Source: Flagellimonas aurea
GTDB taxonomy: Bacteria; Bacteroidota; Bacteroidia; Flavobacteriales; Flavobacteriaceae
Length of the DNA: 64,000 bases
Direction: 5' to 3'
Assembly: GCF_017313785.1 (NCBI RefSeq)
Contig: NZ_JAFLNL010000010.1
Location: 1 to 64,000, forward strand
Each line of letters begins with the position of its first letter. The stretch's first letter is position 1. The notes under the pieces were generated by a model. That model was not told where the DNA came from, did not search any database, and saw only the letters and a program-made list of their open reading frames with translations. Below are positions 35,528 through 44,232 of this stretch, one piece after another. Both the position numbers and the translations under genes were made by a program.

Positions 35528-35549
35528 TCACTGACTTTCATCATTGTAG

Positions 35550-35606
35550 AACACCTCAATACGGATTTACTTTGTTAGGATGTCTTCGTATTGAGGTGTT
35601 TTTTTT
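35550..35606 (+). terminator. Terminator after the SQR-like operon
   Basis: A 14-bp stem AACACCTCAATACG / CGTATTGAGGTGTT with a 23-nt loop is followed by a T run. Confidence 0.88.
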
Positions 35607-35617
35607 AAATCTTCTCA

Positions 35618-35661
35618 GTAACCAAGGTTACTGTGCAGGTGTACGACCAAATCTATTTTTG
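35618..35661 (+). promoter_or_regulatory. Operator 8 and -7 box before the TolC-RND operon
   Basis: The perfect palindrome GTAAC-CAAG-GTTAC (35618-35631) and a perfect TATTTTTG box (35654-35661) are 36 bp apart. The TolC-family ATG follows at 35681. Confidence 0.82.
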
Positions 35662-35680
35662 CTTCAAATTGAATAAGTAG

Positions 35681-36985
35681 ATGAAACGGATTTTAATTAT
35701 CACAATTCTAATATGGACCCAGGGGCAATTGTTTGCCCAAGACCATGTCAAGATTTCCTTAGCGGATGTCCTGGCCAAGGTGCAGGAGTCCAACGCCAGT
35801 ATAAAGGTTTCCGAGCAGGAAGCCAAGATGGCGAAATATGATTATAGGTTCTCCAATTCCATTTTCTTGCCACAGATCGCTGTGTCGCATACGGGAATGG
35901 CGACCACAAACCCATTGATGGCCTTCGGTTCCAAACTGAACCAAGAGATTTTGACCCAGGCTGATTTTAATCCTGCTTTATTGAATGACCCCGACCAGAT
36001 CCAGAACTACGCCACCAAGGTTTCGGTGGAACAACCCTTGATCAATTTGGACGGATTTTATCAGCGAAAAGCAGCTAAAACTACCATGGAGGCCAAGGAA
36101 CTCCAAGCGATGCGAACCAGGGACTATCTCAATTTTGAAGCCCAAAAGGCATACGGGCAACTGCAACTTGCACACAGAGCTGTAGCAGTGCTGCAAAAAG
36201 CTTTTGAGGCCGCAAATGCCAACTTGAACATGGCACAGAACAGTTACGACCAAGGATTGCTTCAAAAAGCCGATCTGTTGGAAGTAAAAGTTCGGGTCAC
36301 GGAGGTTTCCGACCAACTGAAAACGGCCAAGAGCCATGTGAAAAATGCGTCGGATTATTTGGCATTTTTAATGAACGAACAGGGAGATGTCGTCTACCAA
36401 CCATCAGAAGAACTGGTGCCCGACAATCTTGGTGAAACCGTTGAAGTCACTTTGGAAAATAGGGCAGATGTAAAAGCCATGGATTTGGTGTCCGAAGCGT
36501 ACAGGGCAAATATGAAGGCCGATAACATGACCTTCTTGCCAAGGTTGAACGCCTTCGCCAGTTACGAAATGTACGATGACCAAATCTTTCAGGCTGATGC
36601 CAAAGGATACATTATCGGGGCAAGTTTAAGCTGGGATGTTTTTAAAGGATCTCAACGCTTCGCCAAAGCAGGAAAGAGCAAAACAAGTTATGAAAAAGCG
36701 AAACAGGAATACGAACAATACGTCGCCAAAAGTATTATGGAGCTTCAACGCACCAAGCGGATGGTCGAAGATGCCGAGAGCAGGCTCCAGACATCAAAAC
36801 TGGCTATGGAGCAATCCGAAGAATCGTTGAGGATACGTACCAACAGGTTCAAAGAGGGCTTGGAAAAAACAACCGACCTATTAATGGCCGAAGCCACCTA
36901 TGCTGAAAAGCAATTGGCCTACTATCAGACCATTTTTGAATACAATCAAGCACAATCCTTATTAACATTTTTAACCAAAGAATAA
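35681..36985 (+). CDS. TolC-family outer-membrane efflux protein
   Basis: This 434-residue protein has a signal peptide (MKRILIITILIWTQGQLFAQ) and two OEP repeats with long helices (ISLADVLAKVQESNASIKVSEQEA; VTEVSDQLKTAKSHVKNA). It forms the outer-membrane duct of the pump encoded by the next two genes. It is slightly short but complete for the family. It is the first gene of a five-gene unit under operator 8. Confidence 0.93.
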   Translation: MKRILIITILIWTQGQLFAQDHVKISLADVLAKVQESNASIKVSEQEAKMAKYDYRFSNSIFLPQIAVSHTGMATTNPLMAFGSKLNQEILTQADFNPALLNDPDQIQNYATKVSVEQPLINLDGFYQRKAAKTTMEAKELQAMRTRDYLNFEAQKAYGQLQLAHRAVAVLQKAFEAANANLNMAQNSYDQGLLQKADLLEVKVRVTEVSDQLKTAKSHVKNASDYLAFLMNEQGDVVYQPSEELVPDNLGETVEVTLENRADVKAMDLVSEAYRANMKADNMTFLPRLNAFASYEMYDDQIFQADAKGYIIGASLSWDVFKGSQRFAKAGKSKTSYEKAKQEYEQYVAKSIMELQRTKRMVEDAESRLQTSKLAMEQSEESLRIRTNRFKEGLEKTTDLLMAEATYAEKQLAYYQTIFEYNQAQSLLTFLTKE

Positions 36986-36992
36986 TTGCAAG

Positions 36993-38081
36993 ATGAAAAA
37001 CACAACGATATATAAAAGCCTCATGCTGACCGCCTACTTGGGATTCCTTCTAATGGGGTGTGGAAGTGACGAAAAACAGACTGTGGACAACGCGGAAGCA
37101 GTTCCAGTAACCGTTGCTGAGGTGGATATGGGCGATAGTTCCACCATTTTGGCAGGAAGTGGTCAAATTAAGGCCGTGAATAGCGCCACCTTGAGTACTA
37201 GAATAATGGGCCACGTGGAATCACTTCCCGTAAAAATAGGTCAGAAAGTAAACAAGGGAGATTTGCTGATTTCCATCAACAATGTAGACCTACGCGCCAA
37301 AAAAGCACAAGTGGAAGCCTCCATTACCGAAGCGCAAGTAGCTTTTAACAATGCCAAGAAAGACTATGAAAGATTCCAGAATCTATTCAGGGAAAACAGC
37401 GCTTCACAAAAAGAGTTGGATGACATGACCGCACGATACGAAATGGCCAAGGCCAGATTGGAGGCCGCAAACCAAATGAAGAACGAAGTGAACTCCCAGT
37501 TCGCTTATGCCAACATTAGGTCGCCCTTTAGCGGAGTGGTTACCAATACCTACATCGATGAAGGCGATATGGCCAATCCTGGCGTTCCGTTGGTATCTGT
37601 GGAATCCCCAGGAGGATTTGAAGTAGAGGCCAAAGTGGCCGAGAACAACATTTCGGCCATCGAAGTGGGAACCAAAGCTCACATTTTGGTAAAAGCATTG
37701 GATACTACGATTACGGGAAAAGTGTCCGAGTTGAGTGCATCTGCACAAAACACGGGCGGACAATATGTGATGAAGGTTGTATTGGATAAAACAGACACCA
37801 AGATTTTGTCAGGGATGTATGCCACCGTTAGGCTCGAGGCGGAAAACGAGAGCGACGGTAAAACAGTTGTTACCATTCCGTCCGAAGTCTTGGTGCATAA
37901 AGGACAATTGACTGGAGTTTACACCTTGGGACAGGATAATGTGGCCTTGCTGCGTTGGCTGCGATTGGGCGAGAACTTTGGAGATGAAGTCGAAGTGTTA
38001 TCAGGCTTGTCCAAAGGAGATCAGTACATCGTATCCGCCGAAGGAAAGCTGTACAATGGAGCTAAAGTAAGCATTCAATAA
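36993..38081 (+). CDS. RND efflux periplasmic adaptor (MFP)
   Basis: This 362-residue lipoprotein (GFLLMGC, Cys23 or so) has the adaptor layout: a biotinyl-lipoyl-like domain (GHVESLPVKIGQKVNKGDLL), a coiled-coil hairpin (about 100-160), a second lipoyl half (NIRSPFSGVVTNTYIDEGDM), and beta-barrel and membrane-proximal domains. It links the inner-membrane RND pump with the TolC-type duct. It is seven bases downstream of the TolC gene. Confidence 0.93.
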   Translation: MKNTTIYKSLMLTAYLGFLLMGCGSDEKQTVDNAEAVPVTVAEVDMGDSSTILAGSGQIKAVNSATLSTRIMGHVESLPVKIGQKVNKGDLLISINNVDLRAKKAQVEASITEAQVAFNNAKKDYERFQNLFRENSASQKELDDMTARYEMAKARLEAANQMKNEVNSQFAYANIRSPFSGVVTNTYIDEGDMANPGVPLVSVESPGGFEVEAKVAENNISAIEVGTKAHILVKALDTTITGKVSELSASAQNTGGQYVMKVVLDKTDTKILSGMYATVRLEAENESDGKTVVTIPSEVLVHKGQLTGVYTLGQDNVALLRWLRLGENFGDEVEVLSGLSKGDQYIVSAEGKLYNGAKVSIQ

Positions 38082-38097
38082 CCCAAAAACGCTAACA

Positions 38098-41000
38098 ATG
38101 AAAGACGGACTTGCAGGAAAAATAGCCAAAGGGTTTATCAGCTCCAAACTAACGGTGCTCTTAATGATCGTTTTCATGGTCATCGGGGTGTACAGTTCTT
38201 TCCTAATCCCAAGGGAAGAGGAGCCACAGATAGATGTGCCCATGGCGGATATTTTTGTGGGATACCCAGGGGCCAGCCCAACCGAGGTGGAATCCAGGAT
38301 TACCAAACCGCTGGAAAAAATTATATCGAACATCAAAGGTGTAGAATATGTATACACCACCTCGATGCAAGAGCAGGGGATGGCCATTGTGCAGTTCTAT
38401 GTGGGAGAGGATATCGAAAGATCTTTGGTGCGTCTATACGATGAGATTAACAAGCACATGGACGAAATGCCCGCCGGTGTGACCATGCCCTTGGTGAAAA
38501 CCCGTGCCATTGATGATGTGCCCATGCTGGCGTTGACTCTTTGGAGCGAGGAGTACGATGATTTTCAGTTGAGACAGATTTCAGGAGAGCTTATCAACGA
38601 GATTGAAAAAGTAAACGGGGTGTCCATTACCAAAAAGATAGGAGGGCGTAGTCCCCAACTTCGTGTAGTCGTGGACAAGGATAAAATGGCGGAATCAGGA
38701 ATCGATATGTTGGCCGTGGCCCAAATGATTCAAGCCAACAACCAGCAGATGGATGCAGGGAACTTCCTATCCAACGACACGGAGTTCCATATCAGCACAG
38801 GAAATTTTCTGGAAACCAAAGAAGATCTCGAAAACCTGATTGTAGGAACCAAACAAGGTCAACCCATTTATTTGAAGCAATTGGCCACCGTTTTGGATGG
38901 GCCCGAATTACCAAAAAACTATGTTTCCCTTGGATTTGGAGCTGCCAGCGAAAAGGCAAAGGAATATAAATCGGAATACCCAGCGGTAACCATTTCCATT
39001 GCCAAACGTAAAGGGGCCGATGCCATGAAGATTGCCGATGTGGTATTGGAAAAAGTGGACCACTTAAAAACAACCTTGATTCCAGACGAAGTTAAGGTCG
39101 AGGTAACCCGCAACTATGGTGAAACTGCTTCACAAAAGGTGTCTGAACTATTGATGCACCTGATCGGTGCCATCATCGCCGTAACCTTTGTGGTGATGTT
39201 GGCCATGGGATGGCGAGGTGGACTAGTGGTCTTCCTTTCAGTGCCCATCACTTTTGCATTGACCTTGCTCAGCTACTACATGCTGGATTACACCTTGAAC
39301 CGAATCACGTTGTTCGCTTTGGTGTTTGTAACAGGTATTGTGGTGGATGACTCCATCATTATTGCGGAGAACATGCACCGTCATTTTAAAATGAAACGAT
39401 TACCCTTTAAAGATGCCGCTATCTACGCCATCAACGAGGTAGGTAATCCGACCATTTTGGCAACATTTACGGTAATTGCATCCGTACTGCCCATGGCCTT
39501 TGTATCTGGCTTGATGGGGCCTTACATGTCCCCAATGCCCATTGGAGCTTCGATTGCGATGTTGTTGTCTTTGTTTGTTGCATTGACCATAACCCCATAT
39601 TTGGGCTATATCTTCCTAAGGGAAAAGGACAAAAAGAAGAAAAAGGAAAAAGAAGCTGTTGAAATCAATGACACCTTTATTTATAAAGCTTATGCTCGCT
39701 TCGAAAGACCCTTGATAGAGAGTAATAAAAAAAGATGGTTGTTTTTGGGAATCACTTTCTTCTTGTTGATTGCCTCCATGGCCATGTTCTTTACCAAATC
39801 GGTAGCCGTAAAAATGTTGCCTTTTGATAACAAGAACGAGTTCCAGGTGGTCATAGATCTTCCTGAAGGCACCACATTGGAAAGAACATCAGCGGTGACC
39901 AAGGAAATAGGAGCGTATCTCTCCACTCGGCCCGAAGTGGTCAACTATCAGAGTTATGTGGGAACCTCTGCGCCGATTACCTTTAACGGTTTGGTAAGGC
40001 ATTACGACCTTCGTGGTGGTAGCAATATGGCCGATATCCAAGTCAATCTGGTAGACAAGCACGATAGGAGTGAACAAAGTCATGATATAGCCAAATTGCT
40101 TAGGCCGAAGATTCAGGAATTGGGCAAAAAGTACGATGCGAACATTAAGATTGTTGAGGTGCCACCAGGGCCTCCTGTGTTGTCAACCATTGTAGCTGAG
40201 GTGTATGGACCGGATTACGAAAAGCAGATTGCCTTGGCCGATGATGTAAAAGGCATCTTGAACAATACTGAGGATGTGGTAGATGTGGATTGGATGGTCG
40301 AGGATGACCAAGTGGAATATGATTTTGTAATCGATAAGGAAAAGGCCATGCTTTATGGCGTTACACCACAACAAATTGTTGAGGTAATGGCCATGACTTT
40401 CCGTGAACAACCCGTATCGCATATTTACCGAGAGGATGCTTTTGACCAAATCGGGATTGTACTTTCCATGAGTGAAAAGGATAAATCCAGTTTGGATGAG
40501 ATCAAACAAGTGAAGATAGCATCCCAACAAGGAAATATGGTTTCCGTTGGTGATTTGGTTCAGGTAAAAGAAGGCGTCAAGGCGAAGAGCATCTACCGAA
40601 AGAATCAAAAAAGAGTGGTATATGTGATGTCCGATATGGCTGGAGAATTGGAGAGTCCGGTGTATGCCATTTTGGGTATGACGGATAAATTGAACCAGTT
40701 AGAGCTGCCACAAGGGTATTCCATTGACGAATTATATATGGAGCAACCCCAATTTGAGGATGATTATACCGTGAAATGGGACGGCGAATGGCAGATTACC
40801 TTGGAGGTGTTCCGCGATTTGGGAATTGCCTTTATGGGCGTGATCGTGATTATTTACATGCTTATTGTGGGTTGGTTCCAAAACTTTAAGGCACCTGTAG
40901 TGATGATGGTGGCCATCCCACTTTCCTTGATCGGAATTGTACTCGGGCATTGGTTGTTAGGAGCATTCTTTACCGCAACCTCCTTTATCGGGATGATTGC

Positions 41001-41292
41001 CTTGGCAGGAATCATGGTGCGGAACTCGGTATTGCTTATCGACTTCGTCAACCTAAGGTTGGACGAGGGAGTTCCCCTTAAGCAGGCCGTATTGGAAGCA
41101 GGTGCTGTGCGTACCATTCCTATTTTATTGACCGCGGGTACTGTGGTCATTGGAGCTTTTGTGATTTTGTTCGACCCCATTTTTCAGGGGTTGGCGATAT
41201 CGCTTATGGGAGGAACCATAGTGTCGACCATTTTGACGCTATTGGTAGTGCCATTGGTGTATTACATGATTGAACGTAAAAACTACAAGTAA
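38098..41292 (+). CDS. RND efflux permease (AcrB/HAE-like)
   Basis: This 1064-residue protein has 12 helices and two large periplasmic loops. TM4 carries the proton-relay pair D417-D418 in GIVVDDSIIIAEN. It shows PREEEPQIDVP, GYPGASPTEVESRITKPLE and the usual N- and C-half symmetry. The PREEEP motif is common in Bacteroidota pumps. The substrate is unknown; control by the sulfur operator suggests export of a sulfur compound or of damage products. Confidence 0.94.
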   Translation: MKDGLAGKIAKGFISSKLTVLLMIVFMVIGVYSSFLIPREEEPQIDVPMADIFVGYPGASPTEVESRITKPLEKIISNIKGVEYVYTTSMQEQGMAIVQFYVGEDIERSLVRLYDEINKHMDEMPAGVTMPLVKTRAIDDVPMLALTLWSEEYDDFQLRQISGELINEIEKVNGVSITKKIGGRSPQLRVVVDKDKMAESGIDMLAVAQMIQANNQQMDAGNFLSNDTEFHISTGNFLETKEDLENLIVGTKQGQPIYLKQLATVLDGPELPKNYVSLGFGAASEKAKEYKSEYPAVTISIAKRKGADAMKIADVVLEKVDHLKTTLIPDEVKVEVTRNYGETASQKVSELLMHLIGAIIAVTFVVMLAMGWRGGLVVFLSVPITFALTLLSYYMLDYTLNRITLFALVFVTGIVVDDSIIIAENMHRHFKMKRLPFKDAAIYAINEVGNPTILATFTVIASVLPMAFVSGLMGPYMSPMPIGASIAMLLSLFVALTITPYLGYIFLREKDKKKKKEKEAVEINDTFIYKAYARFERPLIESNKKRWLFLGITFFLLIASMAMFFTKSVAVKMLPFDNKNEFQVVIDLPEGTTLERTSAVTKEIGAYLSTRPEVVNYQSYVGTSAPITFNGLVRHYDLRGGSNMADIQVNLVDKHDRSEQSHDIAKLLRPKIQELGKKYDANIKIVEVPPGPPVLSTIVAEVYGPDYEKQIALADDVKGILNNTEDVVDVDWMVEDDQVEYDFVIDKEKAMLYGVTPQQIVEVMAMTFREQPVSHIYREDAFDQIGIVLSMSEKDKSSLDEIKQVKIASQQGNMVSVGDLVQVKEGVKAKSIYRKNQKRVVYVMSDMAGELESPVYAILGMTDKLNQLELPQGYSIDELYMEQPQFEDDYTVKWDGEWQITLEVFRDLGIAFMGVIVIIYMLIVGWFQNFKAPVVMMVAIPLSLIGIVLGHWLLGAFFTATSFIGMIALAGIMVRNSVLLIDFVNLRLDEGVPLKQAVLEAGAVRTIPILLTAGTVVIGAFVILFDPIFQGLAISLMGGTIVSTILTLLVVPLVYYMIERKNYK

Positions 41293-41293
41293 A

Positions 41294-41599
41294 ATGAAAA
41301 TGATCATTGTGACCACAGTGGAAGAGTATAAAAGCCAGGTTTTTAAACTCTTTAAACAAGCAGGCGTCGAAAGCTTTAGCGAATCCGACATAGATGGGTA
41401 CAAAAGTGCCGCGCCATTGATGTACACCAGCAGTTGGTTTCCCAGTGAAAAAGGCGGAGCGGCATCGAACATGTTCTTTTCCTTTACCGAAGAAGAAAAA
41501 GTGACCGAGTTGTTCAAATTATTGAAACAATTCAACGAGGAAAGTGAGACCACCAACCCGATAAGGGCCGTGGAAATACCCATTGAGAGAACCGTTTAA
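41294..41599 (+). CDS. PII-like / DUF3240-type small protein
   Basis: From the ATG at 41294, one base after the RND stop, the gene encodes 101 residues with alternating strands and helices like a PII/CutA ferredoxin-like fold (MKMIIVTTVEEYKSQVFKLF, FFSFTEEEKVTELFKLLKQF). PII-like proteins downstream of RND pumps are known and may sense the pump's cargo or a metal. The exact family is uncertain. Confidence 0.6.
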   Translation: MKMIIVTTVEEYKSQVFKLFKQAGVESFSESDIDGYKSAAPLMYTSSWFPSEKGGAASNMFFSFTEEEKVTELFKLLKQFNEESETTNPIRAVEIPIERTV

Positions 41600-41609
41600 A
41601 AATCAAGAA

Positions 41610-41813
41610 ATGAGAAATAGAATCGTAAGAGGGGTAGCAGGAAGTTTTATCTTGATCAGCTTAGTTTTGGCGATTTATGTGAGCCAGAATTGGCTTTGGT
41701 TTACCGCGTTTGTCGGGGCCAATTTGTTCCAATCGTCCTTGACCAAATGGTGTTTATTGGAAGATATCCTTAAAAAGTTCGGGGTGTCTAACGAAGAAAA
41801 GAACTGTTGCTAA
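41610..41813 (+). CDS. DUF2892 (YgaP-like) membrane protein
   Basis: This 67-residue protein has two hydrophobic helices and the DUF2892 pattern (MRNRIVRGVAGSFILISLVL, FVGANLFQSSLTKWC), with a CC pair at the C-terminus. It is the second DUF2892 protein in the locus and the last gene of the pump unit. It probably takes part in membrane handling of sulfane sulfur; the function is unknown. Confidence 0.8.
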   Translation: MRNRIVRGVAGSFILISLVLAIYVSQNWLWFTAFVGANLFQSSLTKWCLLEDILKKFGVSNEEKNCC

Positions 41814-41838
41814 AACCCTCCCATATTTGATAATTAAA

Positions 41839-41876
41839 GCATTTTCGTGACATTTGCACAAAACCTCACGAAATGC
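41839..41876 (+). promoter_or_regulatory. Hairpin covering the start codon of the first YeeE/YedE gene
   Basis: GCATTTTCGTGA (41839-41850) pairs with TCACGAAATGC (41866-41876) apart from one bulged T. The right arm includes the ATG at 41873, and no clear Shine-Dalgarno is present. It may limit translation or be an operator. Confidence 0.4.
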
Positions 41877-42430
41877 TTTATCAACCTTGGCCTTGGTATG
41901 TATCGGGCCCACTCATTGCCATCATCATGGCCTTGCTCATTTTGATGGGCAAAAAATTTGGAATGTCATCCAACTTGGAGACTTTTTGCACCATTGGCGG
42001 AGCAGGAAAATTCACGGATTACTTCAAAGTGGATGTAAAATCCAAACGTTGGAACCTATTGGTGGTTTTGGGTTCGGTAATTGGAGGATTTTTGGGAGCG
42101 CATTGGTTGTCGCCCAATCCTGCTGTGGATATCTCCGATAAAACGGTGGCGAAGCTTCAAGATTTAGGTTTTGATAGTGCTGGCAAGGCCTATTTGCCCA
42201 CAGAACTTTTCAGCATGGATTCATTGGCGGACCCCAAAGTGTGGGTTATCCTGTTGATTGCTGGTTTTTTGGTGGGCTTCGGAACCCGATATGCTGGCGG
42301 ATGTACCTCTGGGCATGCAATTTCTGGTCTTAGTAATTTACAGCGACCATCATTAATTGCTGTCATCGGATTTTTTATCGGTGGATTGATTATGGTGCAC
42401 CTATTGTTCCCTTTAATTTTTTCAGCATGA
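41873..42430 (+). CDS. YeeE/YedE-family transporter subunit A
   Basis: This 185-residue membrane protein has about four or five helices and the YeeE/YedE half signature (GFLVGFGTRYAGGCTSGHAISGL) with the conserved cysteine. Related proteins transport thiosulfate or sulfane sulfur, and the two-gene PmpAB form is found with rhodaneses. It overlaps its partner gene by four bases. It probably brings thiosulfate or a polysulfide-type compound into the cell. Confidence 0.9.
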   Translation: MLYQPWPWYVSGPLIAIIMALLILMGKKFGMSSNLETFCTIGGAGKFTDYFKVDVKSKRWNLLVVLGSVIGGFLGAHWLSPNPAVDISDKTVAKLQDLGFDSAGKAYLPTELFSMDSLADPKVWVILLIAGFLVGFGTRYAGGCTSGHAISGLSNLQRPSLIAVIGFFIGGLIMVHLLFPLIFSA

Positions 42431-42840
42431 AGAATATAATGTACATCATATTGGGAACTTTTTTGGGTATTGTGCTCTACAAGTCGGAAGCAGCATCATG
42501 GTTCAGAATCTATGAAATGTTCCAGTTCGATTCATTCCATATGTACGGCATCATAGGTTCTGCCTTGGCTGTGGGAGTTGTTTTGGTCTTCTGGATAAAG
42601 AAATCGAAGGTCAAATCTTTTTCGGGAGAAATCATCAGCATCCCAGATAAAGAAAAAACGTTTACGAGATATATTTTGGGAGGAACCCTGTTTGGACTGG
42701 GCTGGGCTTTGGCAGGGGCATGTCCTGGACCCATCTATATATTGGTAGGAGCGGGTTATTGGCCTATAATTCTGGTGCTTATGGGTGCTGTTCTCGGAGC
42801 TTTTGTATATGGTATTGTTAGGAGTAAATTGCCTTATTAA
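42427..42840 (+). CDS. YeeE/YedE-family transporter subunit B
   Basis: This 137-residue membrane protein has about four helices with the other YeeE/YedE half motif (GGTLFGLGWALAGACPGPIYI, conserved cysteine in GACPGP). It pairs with the preceding subunit, with which it overlaps by 4 bp, to form a two-subunit version of the fused E. coli-type YeeE. It ends the sulfur locus. Confidence 0.9.
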   Translation: MKNIMYIILGTFLGIVLYKSEAASWFRIYEMFQFDSFHMYGIIGSALAVGVVLVFWIKKSKVKSFSGEIISIPDKEKTFTRYILGGTLFGLGWALAGACPGPIYILVGAGYWPIILVLMGAVLGAFVYGIVRSKLPY

Positions 42841-42854
42841 GGTTGACTCAACGG

Positions 42855-42862
42855 TATATTTG
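42855..42862 (+). promoter_or_regulatory. -7 box of the response-regulator gene
   Basis: TATATTTG is a perfect TAnnTTTG element, 80 bp before the ATG at 42943. Confidence 0.4.
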
Positions 42863-42942
42863 GGCCAAACAACGAAAATGAATGGCGCATTGATGGTTTG
42901 CTTCTAGCTTTGCTCTCCCCAAACTTACGTAATAGTTCCTAC

Positions 42943-43347
42943 ATGAAGTTAACTACGTTTATCATAGACGATGACTTGGTGTCGCAATTTGCGACTCGAT
43001 ACTGCATACAGCAATCCCATGGTAATTTTGATATTGTTACTTGTTCCAGCGGAGAAGAAGGCTTACAGGCTTGTTTGAGTTCGATAGAGGAGCAGAACAG
43101 ATTGCCCGATATTATTTTTTTGGACTTGGTTATGGATGGAATGAACGGATGGGATTTTTTGGAAAATTTAAAGAATTTGTTCAAAGGACATTTGCTTCCA
43201 AGTGTGTACGTTCTTTCTGCCTTTACCAATACAAAAGATAGAGCCATAGCGAAAAAAAACGGAATGATCTCGGGATATGTCGATAAGCCATTGTCGCGTT
43301 CCTATCTGGAAAAAATATTGAAGGAAGAAACAGTAAAACGAAGTTAG
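42943..43347 (+). CDS. Stand-alone CheY-like response regulator
   Basis: The ATG at 42943 gives 134 residues that are just a receiver domain: acidic IIDDD near the start, phospho-acceptor in IIFLDLVMDGMNGWDF, switch Ser in VYVLSAF and conserved K in GYVDKPLS. It has no output domain, so it acts by protein contact, probably with a histidine kinase elsewhere. It is next to the tRNA-Arg island boundary but outside it. Confidence 0.9.
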   Translation: MKLTTFIIDDDLVSQFATRYCIQQSHGNFDIVTCSSGEEGLQACLSSIEEQNRLPDIIFLDLVMDGMNGWDFLENLKNLFKGHLLPSVYVLSAFTNTKDRAIAKKNGMISGYVDKPLSRSYLEKILKEETVKRS

Positions 43348-43386
43348 GTGGTTCCCCCATTTTTTTGATGTAAATAGATTAGTGTG

Positions 43387-43419
43387 TTTGCATAAAATCC
43401 ATCAAAAAACCTATTTTTG
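43387..43419 (+). promoter_or_regulatory. Promoter of tRNA-Arg
   Basis: TTTG at 43387-43390 (-33 element) and TATTTTTG at 43412-43419 (-7 element), 25 bp between element starts, precede the tRNA by 18 bp. Confidence 0.6.
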
Positions 43420-43437
43420 CAATCCATTTTATGGAAT

Positions 43438-43509
43438 GGCCCCGTAGTTCAATGGATAGAATAGAAGTTTCCTAAACTTTAGATGCAAGTTCGATTCTTG
43501 CCGGGGCTA
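43438..43509 (+). tRNA. tRNA-Arg(CCT)
   Basis: The sequence folds as a cloverleaf: acceptor GGCCCCG / CGGGGCT (first pair G-U), anticodon arm GAAGT-TTCCTAA-ACTTT with anticodon CCT (reads AGG), and T arm GCAAG-TTCGATT-CTTGC, with discriminator A at 43509. No CCA is encoded. Its 3' end is the left copy of the 28-bp direct repeat that bounds the downstream island. Confidence 0.93.
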
Positions 43510-43514
43510 CTTTT
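43487..43514 (+). repeat. Left attachment-like repeat (tRNA 3' end)
   Basis: These 28 bp span the T arm, the acceptor 3' strand and the T run after it. They recur at 56516-56543 with a single G-to-A difference (43505 vs 56534). This is the usual place of attL for tRNA-targeting integrases. Confidence 0.75.
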
Positions 43515-44232
43515 TGACTTCTGAATCAATTAGTGCCAATAACCATCCATTCGGTCTGATCTTTATTCTTATAGTAACTAGAATCCTTTTCCAAGTAAGA
43601 CTTGCAAAGGGTTTGCAGGTCGCTTATGACCTCACGTTACATAGCAATAGACTCGCAGAGTATTTATTTTGGGATGATTGCAGCGCGAAACTTGTTTCGC
43701 TTGCTATTTTAACTAATTCTAAATCTATTTGTGCAGGCAATGACCGGGTATAATTTTCCAGTCATGGCCAATAAAGTAGAAGATATTCAAAATTGTCTTT
43801 TCCCAATGCTTGCATGGCTTTGTCCTATCAATACTGGATAGGCTTCAAACCAATTCATCTCGATTGGCAAGCAAGTCTATAAAGCTTGGGGGTGAGTCCT
43901 GAGACACGCAATCCGGCACAAGCGAATTAGATTACAATTTCCTGCTTGTATGGTACTATAGGAATTGTGGAAAGAAGGGACTTTCTCCGCCTCATAAGAA
44001 CCAACACCTGGTTTGCAAAAGTTCCTCCTAAAGAAGTAATCACCAAATTCCAATTTTAACCAAATCGCGTAACGCCAACCATTAAGATTTAAGCTGATGG
44101 GCAGGGCAAAAATGAAAATTCATCATCCCCCATCATGGCTATTAAGTTTTCCAACCCGTCCATCCTTTGAATGGCTCTTTTTTCTTATGAAGCCATTGAT
44201 ATGTTAAGGGGATTCCCTGAACACCCAGTTTT
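43515..44232. other. Gene-poor stretch at the left end of the island
   Basis: About 0.7 kb between the tRNA and the first island gene. No frame longer than about 80 codons and no recognisable protein was found. A short perfect inverted repeat GCGAAAC-TT-GTTTCGC lies near 43683-43698. It may be the decayed remains of recombination genes. Confidence 0.5.

Noticed and set aside
43510..44232. Possible integrase or transposase remnant
   Set aside because: Both strands were read and no frame has recognisable recombinase motifs; only short frames are present.
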